In this document: positions 35,949 through 46,800 of the stretch, in pieces | Layout: every line of letters begins with the position of its first letter | Position numbering within the stretch: the first letter of the stretch is position 1 | Assembly: GCA_032622095.1 (NCBI GenBank) | Contig: CP136061.1 | Location: 19,344,991-19,408,990 of the forward strand | Source of the DNA: Siphonodentalium dalli | Taxonomy: Eukaryota > Mollusca > Scaphopoda > Gadilida > Siphonodentaliidae | Length of the DNA: 64,000 nucleotides | Direction of reading: 5' to 3' | Program-made: the position numbers and the translations under genes | Notes under the pieces: generated by a model | Told to the model about the DNA's origin: nothing | The model's input: the letters and a program-made list of their open reading frames with translations, nothing else | The model's database searches: none

Positions 35949-36763
35949 GATAGCGGAGGATCATATTATAGCAGAGGATTCAAAATATGTGTGTTTTCTC
36001 ACCAAAACTGGTAAACGACATAAATAATAGATAAAGGAATAGCCCAGACAGCCAACAATTTGTTTCCCTCGGTACACGGATCGTCCATTGTGATATTTCC
36101 AGCTTCAGTGTAACGCTGGTACCCATAATACTCAAATGACATTAATTTTGCAACACCGAAGCGTGCCAATTTTTTGTGATTATGTAGTCTAGATTAAACA
36201 ACGAGCATTATACTCGAGCATGGTTGACGCATTTCAGTGGCATCTACAAATCTCAGGAGATTAGTTCCTCTCACCTGAATTCCATGATACCAAAAAACGA
36301 CATTACATTCTCAATGTGGGAGTGGGTATCGTAACTATCATATTCGTGGGAGCAGGTGATAGGTTACAATACACCAAATGATTTGCATAGGCCTCAGTGT
36401 TAATAAATCCCGCTGGCCTGTATTCGCAGGAAAGGGTTGACCCTGCACGAGTATTACAAATTAAAGAACGCCCTTTTAGACACACAAAAATGTGCCCAAA
36501 AGTACTTGTCAACGTATTGCGTCACACTGCAGTTTGACAAACATCACACCACCCTTAAAATGGAGAAAAAAATGACATCGAAAAAAACACGAACCCCTCC
36601 CATAAATTATTGCACTGAAGCTGGACATATCACAATGGACGATCCATGTACAGAGGGAAGCAAATTGTTGAATGTCTGGGCTATTCCTTTATCTATTATT
36701 TATATTGTTTGCCAATTTGTGTGTGAAAACACACATAATTATGTTGGCTCCTCTGCTATCACC
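35949..36763. repeat. Inverted duplication with an open frame in both arms
   Basis: The arms 35949-36120 (minus sense) and 36605-36763 (plus sense) match over about 165 bp. Each encodes TEAG, ITMDDPCTEG, K-L-L and VWAIPLSIIY in the same frame. The minus arm ends at a GTGAGA donor-like sequence (on the plus strand, tctcac at about 36000). The spacer is 485 bp. The right arm is abutted by MITE copy H1. It may be a foldback element or an inverted exon duplication; no protein family is recognised. Confidence 0.6.
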
Positions 36764-37016
36764 CAAGCCTTGAAATAGTGTTTCTGTCATTTGCAGAATG
36801 AGGTCCCCAGAGGTGAATTTAGTGATGCTACCCTGCATAGCGGGCTAGCATCACCAAATTCATCCTCTGGGGACCTCATTCTGCTTACACCTCAGCAGAA
36901 TGAGGTTCCCAGAGGGTGAATTTGGTGATGCTAGCCCACTATGTGGGGTAGCATCACTAAATTCACCCTCTGGGGACCTCATTCTGCAAATGACAGACAC
37001 ACTATTTCAAGGCTTG
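36764..37016. mobile_element. Multi-hairpin MITE family H, copy H1
   Basis: 253 bp with perfect 8-bp target duplication CTATCACC (36756-36763 and 37017-37024). The outer TIR CAAGCCTTGAAATAG is followed by tctgtcatttgcagaatgag. Inside are two complete hairpins, each built from aggtgaatttagtgatgcta, a short ccgcatagcggg-type loop and the inverse arm, separated by ttacacctca. 8-bp duplications and CA ends fit hAT-type mobilisation (inference). Confidence 0.9.
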
Positions 37017-37198
37017 CTATCACCCACTCTGGGTACTGGGGTGAGTAGTGGAATGTTATCTTTGCTGTAAGAACGTAGCGATAAGCTATATTTACTACTT
37101 TACTCGGGACAGGGTGATAAACATATGGCAATGCTTCCACCAAATTTATAATAGTCAGTGTGTGCAAATAATTTTTAAAATGTAGATAATAGCGCAGG

Positions 37199-37459
37199 GA
37201 AATATATTTCTTAGTTATTATCTGTTCCTTAATAATGTACATCACTGAAGGTGAAGGTCCCTTATCGATATTGCATGGTTTTCTGAGCCAATATCGCAAT
37301 AACCATGGAATTAATTACCCATGAGAAATTCCATAATTGTAAGCGACGAAAGTCAAAATCGCTCAGTCACTTAAATCGATACATTTCAAGTTAGGACCTT
37401 CACCTACAGTGAAGTACATTATTAAGGAACATATAATAACTAAGAAATATATTCTCCGC
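37199..37459. repeat. Palindromic repeat with ~60-bp arms
   Basis: atatatttcttagttattat, ctgttccttaataatgtaca, tcactgaaggtgaaggtcc is answered by its inverse at 37398-37459. Single-arm relatives are at 32270-32315 and 33715-33745. Confidence 0.8.
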
Positions 37460-37668
37460 GTTAATTGTTCGACTTTATAAGGTTCCCTGTCAAAACTTCA
37501 AAAAGTTCCAAGGTTTTGTGCTGGTGGAATATGATCTCTACGGGCGTTAGCAATAGTAGAGTTTCGTGGCATGATCAAATAATATTGATGCCGTTTTATT
37601 CGTATTTGGATATAAAATTTATGAAAATAACTAATTTTGTCATGATTATTTGCTATTCCATTTTGAAC

Positions 37669-38222
37669 CAGGGACCAGCCTAGAGGTTTCAAATTGGGAG
37701 AAATCACTTCTCCCTGATGTCACTTCTCCCTGATGTCACTTCTTCCTGTTTGTTTATCAGGGAGAAGTAACAGTGAAAGAAGTTCAATTTACAACATCTT
37801 TCCTTCTATGATCCAATAAGTATTACGCAACAAAAGAGCCCATTTATAAAACAACTATAGTGAGTAAGAACACCATCATAATCAATAAATGTACTTTAAA
37901 TATGCTGTTGGGACATATGCATACTGGTACAGTAATGCTCTAATTAATCGACTTCTTAACCACAGCAGAATTATGGGTATTTTTTCAGGATTTAGTCGGA
38001 AATATGGCTTGTTGCCATTCATCGGAAAGCTCTCCCCGAGAGCTTTCCGATGAATGGCAACAAGCCATATTTCCGACTAAATCCTGAAAAGTTACCCATA
38101 ATTCTGCTGTGGTTAAGAAGTCGCTTACTTAGAGAAGTCATTTCTCCCAGAACAAAAATATGGAAAAGTGGCAGATTTTAGGGAGAAGATGTTTCCCCAG
38201 TCGACCTGTAGGCTGGTCCCTG
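37669..38222. mobile_element. Element with CAGGGACCAGCCTA termini
   Basis: Left CAGGGACCAGCCTAG and right CTAC-type inverse (taggctggtccctg, with one extra base). Subterminal gggagaagt/acttctccc words occur in tandem (37700-37755) and near 38132-38195. The ends look hAT-like, but I see no matching 8-bp duplication. Contains the TA-target MITE at 37930. Confidence 0.6.
37930..38135. mobile_element. TA-target palindromic MITE family P, copy P1
   Basis: Left end cagtaatgctctaattaatc after TA at 37928-37929. A long palindrome gtcggaaatatggcttgttg, ccattcatcggaaagctctc is centred at 38037. The right terminus has degenerated. Confidence 0.8.
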
Positions 38223-38247
38223 TCTAAACACCTCAATGGAGTGTTCC

Positions 38248-38602
38248 CAAGCCTTGAAATAGTATCTGTCATTTGCAGAATGAGGTCCCCAGAGGGTGAA
38301 TTTAGTGATACTACCCCGTATAGCGGGCTAGCATCACCAAATTCACCCTCTGGGGACCTCATTCTGCTTACACCTCAGCAGAATGAGGTTCCCAGAGGGT
38401 GAATTTAGTGATGCTACCCCGTATAGCGGGCTAGCATCACCAAATTCACCCTCTGGTGACCTCATTCTGCTTACACCTCAGCAGAATGAGGTTCCCAGAG
38501 GGTGAATTTGGTGATGCTAGCCTGCTATGCGGGGTAGCATCACTAAATTCACCCTCTGGGGGCCTCATTCTGCAAATGACAGACACACTATTTCAAGGCT
38601 TG
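38248..38602. mobile_element. Multi-hairpin MITE family H, copy H2 with three hairpins
   Basis: 355 bp; 8-bp duplication AGTGTTCC (38240-38247 and 38603-38610). It has three hairpin units separated by ttacacctca instead of two. It is 102 bp longer than H1, exactly one hairpin plus spacer. Confidence 0.9.
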
Positions 38603-38610
38603 AGTGTTCC

Positions 38611-39275
38611 ACATCACTTTAATTCCTTTTTTCTCTTTCAGTGATTCATGTGGCTTGAAACAGGATGTGTACACAACGTGGCAGAAATCATCAAACTGTC
38701 CCAGTCTGCGAGGAATTCACAAAACAGTTGGATATTCTTAGAAGATTGTCCTTCTAGCCACAGTTAGATGATACCTGTATAAACCATGCTGACAATTATT
38801 TCCAATTTTCAGTCTTAACAGTAAATAATTGAAGATCGACTGTCTGATTTGATACCCTTTCAAATTAATTGATACTGCTTCGGCAGGGGGGGGGGGGGGG
38901 GGGGGGGGTCGGAAACAAATTACAGGATACAAGGACCGGATGGGTGGGTGTCCCCGAGCCCGGAATGCAGATTTTTTCTGATGTTATGCAATTTTTTTCC
39001 AAAATCATTTCTAAGACAAATTACAGCTTCAAAATGAATTGAAACAATCAGATTCATATAGTAGTGCATGCTATATAGCCTTATACAAGTGAGGGGGCTC
39101 TATATTTTAATTTATTGTCCACAATTTCTCCCTTTAACAGTTGAAACCATGGGGTGGGTCCGGTTTTGGTCGAGGAAAAAAATTGCAATGAAAAAAAATC
39201 CATTCTCATCTTTTCTCATAGTTTATCCTGGTTTATCATGGCTTTTTTAACTTATTATACATAGAGGATACCTGC
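38611..39275. other. No gene; poly-G tract
   Basis: A G run of about 21 lies at 38887-38908. No coding exon was seen. Confidence 0.45.
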
Positions 39276-39421
39276 ATGTTTTGAGTGAATACCGGAAGTA
39301 TCTCATGAGTGGTCACAGTGAAATACTGGAATCATCACGAGTGGCCTTTAGGCCATGAGTGATGATTCCAGATTATCACTGTGACCACGAATGAGGTAAT
39401 TTCGGTATTCACTCAAAACAC
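39276..39421. repeat. Near-perfect palindrome, ~65-bp arms
   Basis: tgttttgagtgaataccgga, agtggtcacagtga, atcatcac is answered by its inverse; the centre is ggcctttaggcc at about 39349. Confidence 0.9.
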
Positions 39422-39556
39422 GAAGGTTTTCTTTTTATTATATGCGCTATTTACTAAAATAGATCGAGGAATTAATTCAAAATCGAACTGATTCCGATTC
39501 ACATCGGCAATACAATTTCTGCACAACAAACAGAGAGACCACGTGGTTCAATAAAA

Positions 39557-41660
39557 GGGTACCTCTAAACAGTGCGCGGAACTGCGCGGAACTGCACGGT
39601 ACAAACAATACAGTTATTATGCACGGGGAGTTGATTTACAACATGTATATTAATGAAATATAGTAGTAGAAGGTCTTCAGTTACGAATTTGCAAGATCAT
39701 GTTAACGTTTTATTAGAGAGAGTGAGTGGTAGAATCTACCGCGCACTGTTTCGAGAAAAGTTTACTGCGCTATCTATCTTCCGCGCATTGTTTCGAGAAA
39801 ACTTAATGCGCGATGTCGGATTAATAGCCACAGTTACGTGATAAATTATATATTATAAAACAATTTTCTAAAACTCCCATCAGCTTTTATCCGGGCTTTG
39901 GACCGGCAGACTTAAAATGTCAAAATGAATTTACCGGTGCCATGATATATGGCACCTCTGTGCATATATGGCACCTCTTATCTCTCTCTGTTGATCAGTT
40001 ATTATGTCAAGTAGTCTGTCCGTCAAGTCAGGTACTTTCAATATATCAGTCTCTATTTTGATCACATTGTTTAAACCTGCACAGTTATTATTAGTCAGTT
40101 TCGATGCATACCTTTTGTGCTTCATATGAAGAAATTGATATAGTTACAAATTGAATTATTAATCTTTCATTTTCTTTTGGTGAGGACGCAATTAGATAAT
40201 AGTATATAAAGCGTAATCCTATATGCTTTTTCTGGTGTCTAAAAGATCTATTTGAAAATTATTGAATATGTAGCTTCTTACCACCCAAGGACTCCTGAAT
40301 CAACTGTACATTATCACCATATGCACTTAATTTAGTTTTTTGTTTTGTTTTGTTAATCACGTGAATATTTTTTGTAATTTATATTTTGTTGAGTCGGACT
40401 TATATAGGTCTTCGGACCTGTTGTCTGGCTCTTTGCATATTTTATTTGCAATAAACCTATTTATACAAAAAAAGTTTCGATTTCCTCATAGGTTTCCAAA
40501 TTTATTATTTATTGTTAAAATTCCGTATCGATCAACGATTTTGGTGCTTTTTAAATTTAAGGCGTGAGTCTAGAGTGAATACCAGGAAAGTGGCTTCCCC
40601 GGGCTTCGTTAGATTGCGTGATGGGTGTGTCAAAAAGAGAGAGAGATTGGTTTTGGAGTAATTACGTTTATTCCCAAATACGATTAAAGGTACTCAATCC
40701 GATAAAACTCCTCTCAATTACTATTTCAATGGCTTCAGGGGGCAAAAATATTTGATTCGAGTCGAGGAAGCCACCCATCAAAGCTCAGATTTATTAGATA
40801 TCGATTTTAGAAATCTATTATTTTTCATTATCGGGAATACTTGCTGTCCCAGAAGTTTGCCAAAAAAGTCGACGGACATACTCTCGATACTAAATTCCAT
40901 CGAACAAAATGTTGCCATACAACACATTTTGGGCAATTATATACGACATTTCACAGTCGTTAGCAATATTTTTGGATAACTAATCGATTCTAATAACTAA
41001 AGTGACCTTTGATAAAATTTTGTTGTTGTTGGAATCTGTTGAGATGGGGACACTCTGATCGGATTGAGTACCTTTAGTTGCGTTTTCAGTGGATTTAATT
41101 TGATTCTGCATTTGGAACACAATTTTTCTAGGCTATATATGAACACTTGATGTATAGGGTCATTTGGGTATGAAATTGTCAGAGTCGACTTCATACTTAG
41201 GCTATACCCTGCAGATTTAATCACTCAATAATCTCACTGTATGATGGTTGTGTTGTTTCAACATTTTAACTTCACACAGTTTCTACAGTGACATGCAGTA
41301 AGCTGTCACCTCTAATCAGTCTACCGCTATACTAGGCCTATTACTAATTAAGACATGTAGGCTAAGTGTGGTCCCTAATCCGAAACCACGAGTATGCTTT
41401 TCGTGAAACAATGCGCGGAAGATATTGCGCAGTAAGCTTTTCTCGAAACATTGCGCGATAGATTCTACCACTCACTCTATCTCTCAAATACAAGTTAAAA
41501 CGTTAAAATAACCTTACAAATACGCAACTGAAAACTGTCTACTACTATAGTTCATGTATTAAATCAACCCCCACCTGACCCTGTGCATAATAACTGTTTC
41601 ATTTGTACCGCGCACTTCCGCGTAGTTCTGCGCAGTTCCGCGCACTGTTTCGAGGTGCCG
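39557..41660. mobile_element. 2.1-kb long-TIR element with 8-bp duplication
   Basis: Perfect CAATAAAA target duplication at 39549-39556 and 41661-41668. The ends GGGTACCTCTAAACAGTGCG and (other strand) CGGCACCTCGAAACAGTGCG begin TIRs of about 260 bp, matching through cgcggaactg, gttttat/ataaaac, gtagaatctaccgcgcactg and ttcgagaaa blocks. The interior has no recognisable transposase and holds an M1 MITE (40688-41073). The duplication length suggests hAT or P-type transposition. Confidence 0.8.
40688..41073. mobile_element. TTAA MITE family M1, copy inside long-TIR element
   Basis: TTAA at 40684-40687; ends aggtactcaatccgataaaa and cggattgagtacct (right target TTAG). Inverted subterminal ttcgagtcgaggaagccacc present. 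Confidence 0.85.
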
Positions 41661-42379
41661 CAATAAAATACTGTCGATAACTCATAATACACATTCTTCA
41701 AATGTGCGTAATATATCAGATAACTTTATTTCAAATATACCAACTTACTTGCTTGTGTACTATTAGCAATGTGGAATTGCATTTTTGTCATTTATTGACA
41801 TAAAATCGTTATTTGAAGGCTTTTAAATTATGAGGTGGGACAAATTGTATAGTATCAATCTCAGAGCATTTAATATTCAAAATTTTCCGGGGGAGGCCCC
41901 CCTCCCCCTCCCATACTCTCCCCCCTCAGGCCTTCTAGAGATCCCTTTGGCATCTCCTGCTGGGATAGTACTCGCCTCGACATTTTGTAGAAGAGCTACC
42001 GGTACTCGCCACTTGCCTAGAATGATTTTAAGGGGAGATCCTCATTGTTCACCAGTGATTTCCCACATGGAGAGGACTGGAACTGTGTTTATTTAATCAA
42101 ATTGATGGTGTTTTTACTTTACACATGCACATATTTTAACCTATTGCTAATAAGGGACACAACTATCCTGTTAAAGTGGGTATTTTACCTTTATAACCAT
42201 AAATATTTGGGTTTTTAAAGGTTTTGTCACTGGTTTTTTGGGCATATTTTTCAGCCATGTGCTTTGTTATTTTTTGTGGGTGTACTTGATCAGCGTTCTC
42301 TCAGTTCCGGCGCAGACACAATGAGATACCCTTACCCTGCCAACAACACATTATTTAGTAGAATTTACAAGATTTTCAT

Positions 42380-42470
42380 CAATTTTGGGGGTGGGTGTCC
42401 CAGACCTGGGTGGAAAAAACTTACGATCCCGGGTGGGTGTCCCAGACCTGGGTGGAAAAAACTTACGCTC
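42380..42470. repeat. 42-bp tandem pair
   Basis: gggtgggtgtcccagacctg, ggtggaaaaaacttacg is duplicated almost exactly, with a partial third unit. Confidence 0.85.
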
Positions 42471-42731
42471 CCGGGGTGGTGGGTCCCCAAAACTGAAAAT
42501 CACAAAATTTCCACCTTGTATCTGTAATTTTTTTCCTGACCCCGTCTGGCTTCGGGAGTAAAAAAAAAAATTGAGATGAGGAAGACACCTTTCAAAAGAC
42601 CAGTGTTATTAGATTTTGATTTTTTGAAATCTAATTATTTTACCTACCCCAAATGTTTTGTACACTGGATTCTGTCTAGAAATATATTCAGACATGTGTG
42701 AACGAGATGTAGCAAAAGTTTGAAACATATA

Positions 42732-42944
42732 CAGTAATGCCCTAATTAATCAACTCCTTAACCACAGCATAATTATGGGTAACTTTTCAGGATTTAGTCG
42801 GAAATATGGCTTGTTGCCATTCATCGGAAAGCTCTCGGGGAGAGCTTTCCAATGAATGGCAACAAACCATATTTCATACTAAATCCTGAAAAGTTACCCA
42901 TAATTCTGCTGTGGTTAAGGAGTCGATTAATTAGGGTATTACTG
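42732..42944. mobile_element. TA-target palindromic MITE family P, copy P2
   Basis: 213 bp; TA at 42730-42731 and 42945-42946. TIR cagtaatgccctaattaatc with right inverse gattaattagggtattactg. Long inner palindrome as in P1. A full-length Tc1/mariner-like MITE. Confidence 0.9.
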
Positions 42945-43654
42945 TATGGAAATTGACAACCACTCAGATATGTAGTTCTGCATGTTGTTAAAAATGATAG
43001 TTCCGATGTTAAAATCATATCATTATATATATAATTCTAGGTAATAATCCCTATACGACGTGCGGGTAGAACTTTGTCATAATTTGTCATATCCGATTAA
43101 ATTAGTTTTTATCCATTACAAAGTTCTGCCTACATTTTTCTGGACCTGGGAAGGTATAATAACCCATGCCAGTCTATGATCAGAAAAAAATAAAAACAAA
43201 AACCCTCACTCCCTCATTGATTTTCAAAAACAATTGCCTGAGAATCAAATATCTTTTTTTGTTTGGCCTAGTGCTATTGTCCAATTTAAATGCAACATAT
43301 CCATCTGGACACTCCTTTACAATTCCATCTAGATTTCTTTAGTGCATAATTAGGCGGGTGTATTCAGGGCCAATTATTATGAATCCTCTGTTTCTTATTA
43401 ATATTTTAGTGTAAAAGTGCCACAAAAAGACAATATAAAGACATATATATGTTTAATTTTGAATTTTATATCCACTTATTTTGTATAATTTAGATGGCGA
43501 GCAATATTTATTTTGATTATTTTTATTTTGATAATCAGACATGTATAGATCCACTTCAGATTATTTGTAACAACACATTGAAGGGTAACGAGACAACTTT
43601 TAAAAAAGTTTTATATTTTATAAGAAAAAAAAAAAATCAATCAAAATCTATAAC

Positions 43655-43843
43655 CTAAGTTACACCAAGATCCAGTCTTTCTGCGACCTTCTTGAATGTT
43701 GGTGGAGGCGGTGCAGCTATTGTCAATGATTCTGATTGGTTCGTCGGAAACCGATGGAAGACAACTTCACACAGATGGAGCTGAACCGGACATTCCTTTA
43801 AGTTTCCCACATTGAGTCTTTCAGCAACTTGTTGTGGTAAGGT
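43655..43843 (-). CDS. RPUSD3: RPUSD3 exon 8 (terminal)
   Basis: Acceptor after ataatttttcag. Begins TLPQQVAERLNVGNLKECP, contains LHLCEVVFHRF, ends ERLDLGVT and TAG. AATAAA-type sequences occur about 150 bp downstream (complement near 43500-43530). Confidence 0.9.
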   Translation of the reverse strand, partial: TLPQQVAERLNVGNLKECPVQLHLCEVVFHRFPTNQSESLTIAAPPPPTFKKVAERLDLGVT

Positions 43844-46800
43844 CTGAAAAATTATGAAAGTCAGAAATGTCAAATAACACAGCAGCTCAACTTGGAGAGG
43901 GGATGATGACATACATTACAGTTAATGGAGCTATAAGGAATGCCGAAAGTTTAAATGTTTAAGTATTACCAGAGGTAAACCCGAAATATGGCTGCTGGTG
44001 CCCATGTTTTTCATTGAAAATTTTGCACATTCGATAGTTTCCATATAAAGGGGATCCTAAACATGACAACTTCACACAGATGAATCTGAACAGGACTCTC
44101 CTTTAAGTTTCCCACTTTGAGCTACTCAGCCACTTGTTGTGGTAAGGTTTGAAACATTAAAATCATATTCACTAGAATTGCTTATCGCACATCGCATCAT
44201 AAAGCCTCCACATCGTTGCAGCCCTAATATTCACCAGACAGATATTGACATCAATAGTACCTCAATCAAAGTGTCAATGACACTGTAGCTCAACTTGGAG
44301 AGGGGATAATGTCATACATTACAGTCAAGGGAGCTATAAGAAATGCAGAAAGTTTTTTTAATACCAGAAGTGTTTTTCAAGGAAATTCGTAAAATTTTAA
44401 TAGCTACCACTAGTCACCCACAAGATCCATATGAAGTTTGGTGACGATCGTATGAGGGATGTGGTCCATTGGGTGTTCCAAATGATTTAGTCATGCAAAG
44501 AGTAAAATTTAAAATAGCTGCGAATGTTTTTTATCAATTTGTTTTATGAGAGTGATTCATTCAACACCTAAATCTTGAGTAGCGACCATTAGCGAGTGCT
44601 ATGTCAGTATCTTGTAAACAACTTGGTGGCAATTTTAACAAAAGTTCCCTTAGTGGGGTGTCTCCCGATGTTGAGTGTTTTGTTTATCTCATACTCTTTA
44701 CGTACTGTACCAGGGAAGAATCCAGAGATAATTTGGGGACGCCTGTTTCCAGCAGAGGATATATATATACCGGTATCCCAATATAACATTAAAATACGGC
44801 TTCTACACCTAACCAACACAGATACAGGCGCAAATATTATAAATATGACATACATGTACGCTAATATTTCTGATTTAAAAATTCAACATGCAAATGAAGG
44901 CTGTATTGTAACTGCAGATATTTTTTTTACCGGTATTTACATCTCATATTGTTGAATTGCCTTGAAAATTCAGATTGACTCAATACTGTCCACTAGGAAT
45001 TTGGGGTCATTTGGGCTTCTCGAGTTTGGGCGCCCATACCTGTAACAGGTATCAAAACAGCCCTGGAAATTTCCCTGTACTGTACTGTAACATAACATGA
45101 CTTTTGATTACTAACTCATGGTACGAACAATAACATAATATTTACGTGATAGGTGTGATCGGTCAATTACTTTAGGCATTACTGTATTTAACAGCAATAT
45201 CAACCACGAAGGCCATCAGTATCTTTAAAATTTAGAATTTCTGAGCTACAAATAGGCCGCATCTGAACACACAGTGTTAACTAAAACATTTGTACAAATG
45301 GTTTCCACTTCCAATTCCACTTGGGGATTGCCTGTGTTTCTAAATATAAACAGATTATGTAGTGATGTCATTTCAATGTTCGTTATCTGTGTTTACAAAG
45401 TATTAATGTAACACCATACTGAATCAAATATGTAATAGATTCACATCTATTTCAAGAGTTTTTCATACCATTTACCAGTTTGGGCGCCCAAACTCCAGGC
45501 GCCCAAAAAAAAATAATAAACAAGATACAAATTAGTTATATATAATGACATAAGACATTTTAGTTTACAAAAATATTTAAGTTTAACAGTTGGAATCATA
45601 CTGTAAAAGTATGCTTTGTTTTATCTAGCTTTCATCTGTTAAAACTTCAAATAGTTTTAATTCAGGTTTGTTATCATTCAGGCTTCAGACTTCAGTATTT
45701 CAATCAAAAACAGTACTGGAACAGTGACAATTTGATCAAATAAACCTAGTTATCAGGTGGGATCTCATAACACCAAAATGATAAATTAACATAGAGATTA
45801 GTACTAATAGTACTTAATTACTAACTTAATAGACATTGTTTCTGTACTAGTATATTATGTATGTGTCTCACTAGAATTTTAGAAAATAGCCTAGTATATG
45901 AATTTGAGTGATAATGGTAAGTCTCATTTCAAGCAGGATAAGCATAATCCATCCATTAAACCAAAAGATATCTGACAATAACTTATAAGCATTTCCATTC
46001 CATACATATATAAAAAATTCCCAAAGTTATGGTTGAGAAACTGGATCAAATTGACCTCTCAGTAAAATTCAAAATACTGACTCGAAGAGGCCTAGCTCTC
46101 AATGCAATAGATTTTCAAAAAATTTCCAGGGAGAAGAACATACCCCCACCATCAGCAGGGAGTCACCCCCTCCCAAAACTTCCTCCGCTCAGGCCTTCAG
46201 GATATGCCTTCGGAATATCATTGCCCAAAAACAGGTGTCCCCAAAAAATCCCTGGATTTTTCACTGGCTGTATACTTCCCGCCCTCCGATTTATTGTTGT
46301 ATCTATTTTCCACAACATAAAACATTACTTATTAACACAAACTACAAATTGTATAAACTTACGATTTCTATATGTGATATGGTTAGGACAGGTTATTTAC
46401 TGAACTCTAAACATAGCAAATCGCTACAGGTACCCGAACAGATATGCTGGATTGAATTCTATGCAGTATTGATTTGATATTATCATATTCGAATATTCAC
46501 AGTACTCTATCAAAACCTGTCTATTGGATATCTCACCTGTTCTCCAATTCGTGCCATGTGAGGCTCAATGCTGGTTGGTATTCCGAACACCGGCCGAACA
46601 CGTGAGCTGTATGTTGTATCGCCCAATATACTGCACAGGTTCTCTGTGGCATAGACCTCTAGGTTGGCGTGTTTCACTATAAAGAGTATTAAATTGATTA
46701 TTAACTCTTTTGTTCACTAGATATTAATAGTTAAATATATCAAATTTATTTAGTTTGTATAACAGATCTTCAGTAAAACGTATGTTCAAGCAATCAGTGA

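Noticed and set aside
36437-36778. 113-codon plus-strand frame as a complete gene
   Set aside because: It runs from unrelated sequence into one arm of an inverted duplication and stops in a MITE end, so the arm is reported as a repeat instead.
37669-38222. CAGGG-ended element as a certain hAT
   Set aside because: The flanking 8-mers (TTTTGAAC and TCTAAACA) do not match, so the superfamily is left open.
44596-44955. 119-codon plus-strand frame
   Set aside because: No domain, no splice context, low-complexity AT-rich end, and antisense to an RPUSD3 intron.
46029-46403. 124-codon proline-rich frame as a gene
   Set aside because: The proline-rich part matches a dispersed repeat also seen near 41870-42000, so it is repeat-derived.
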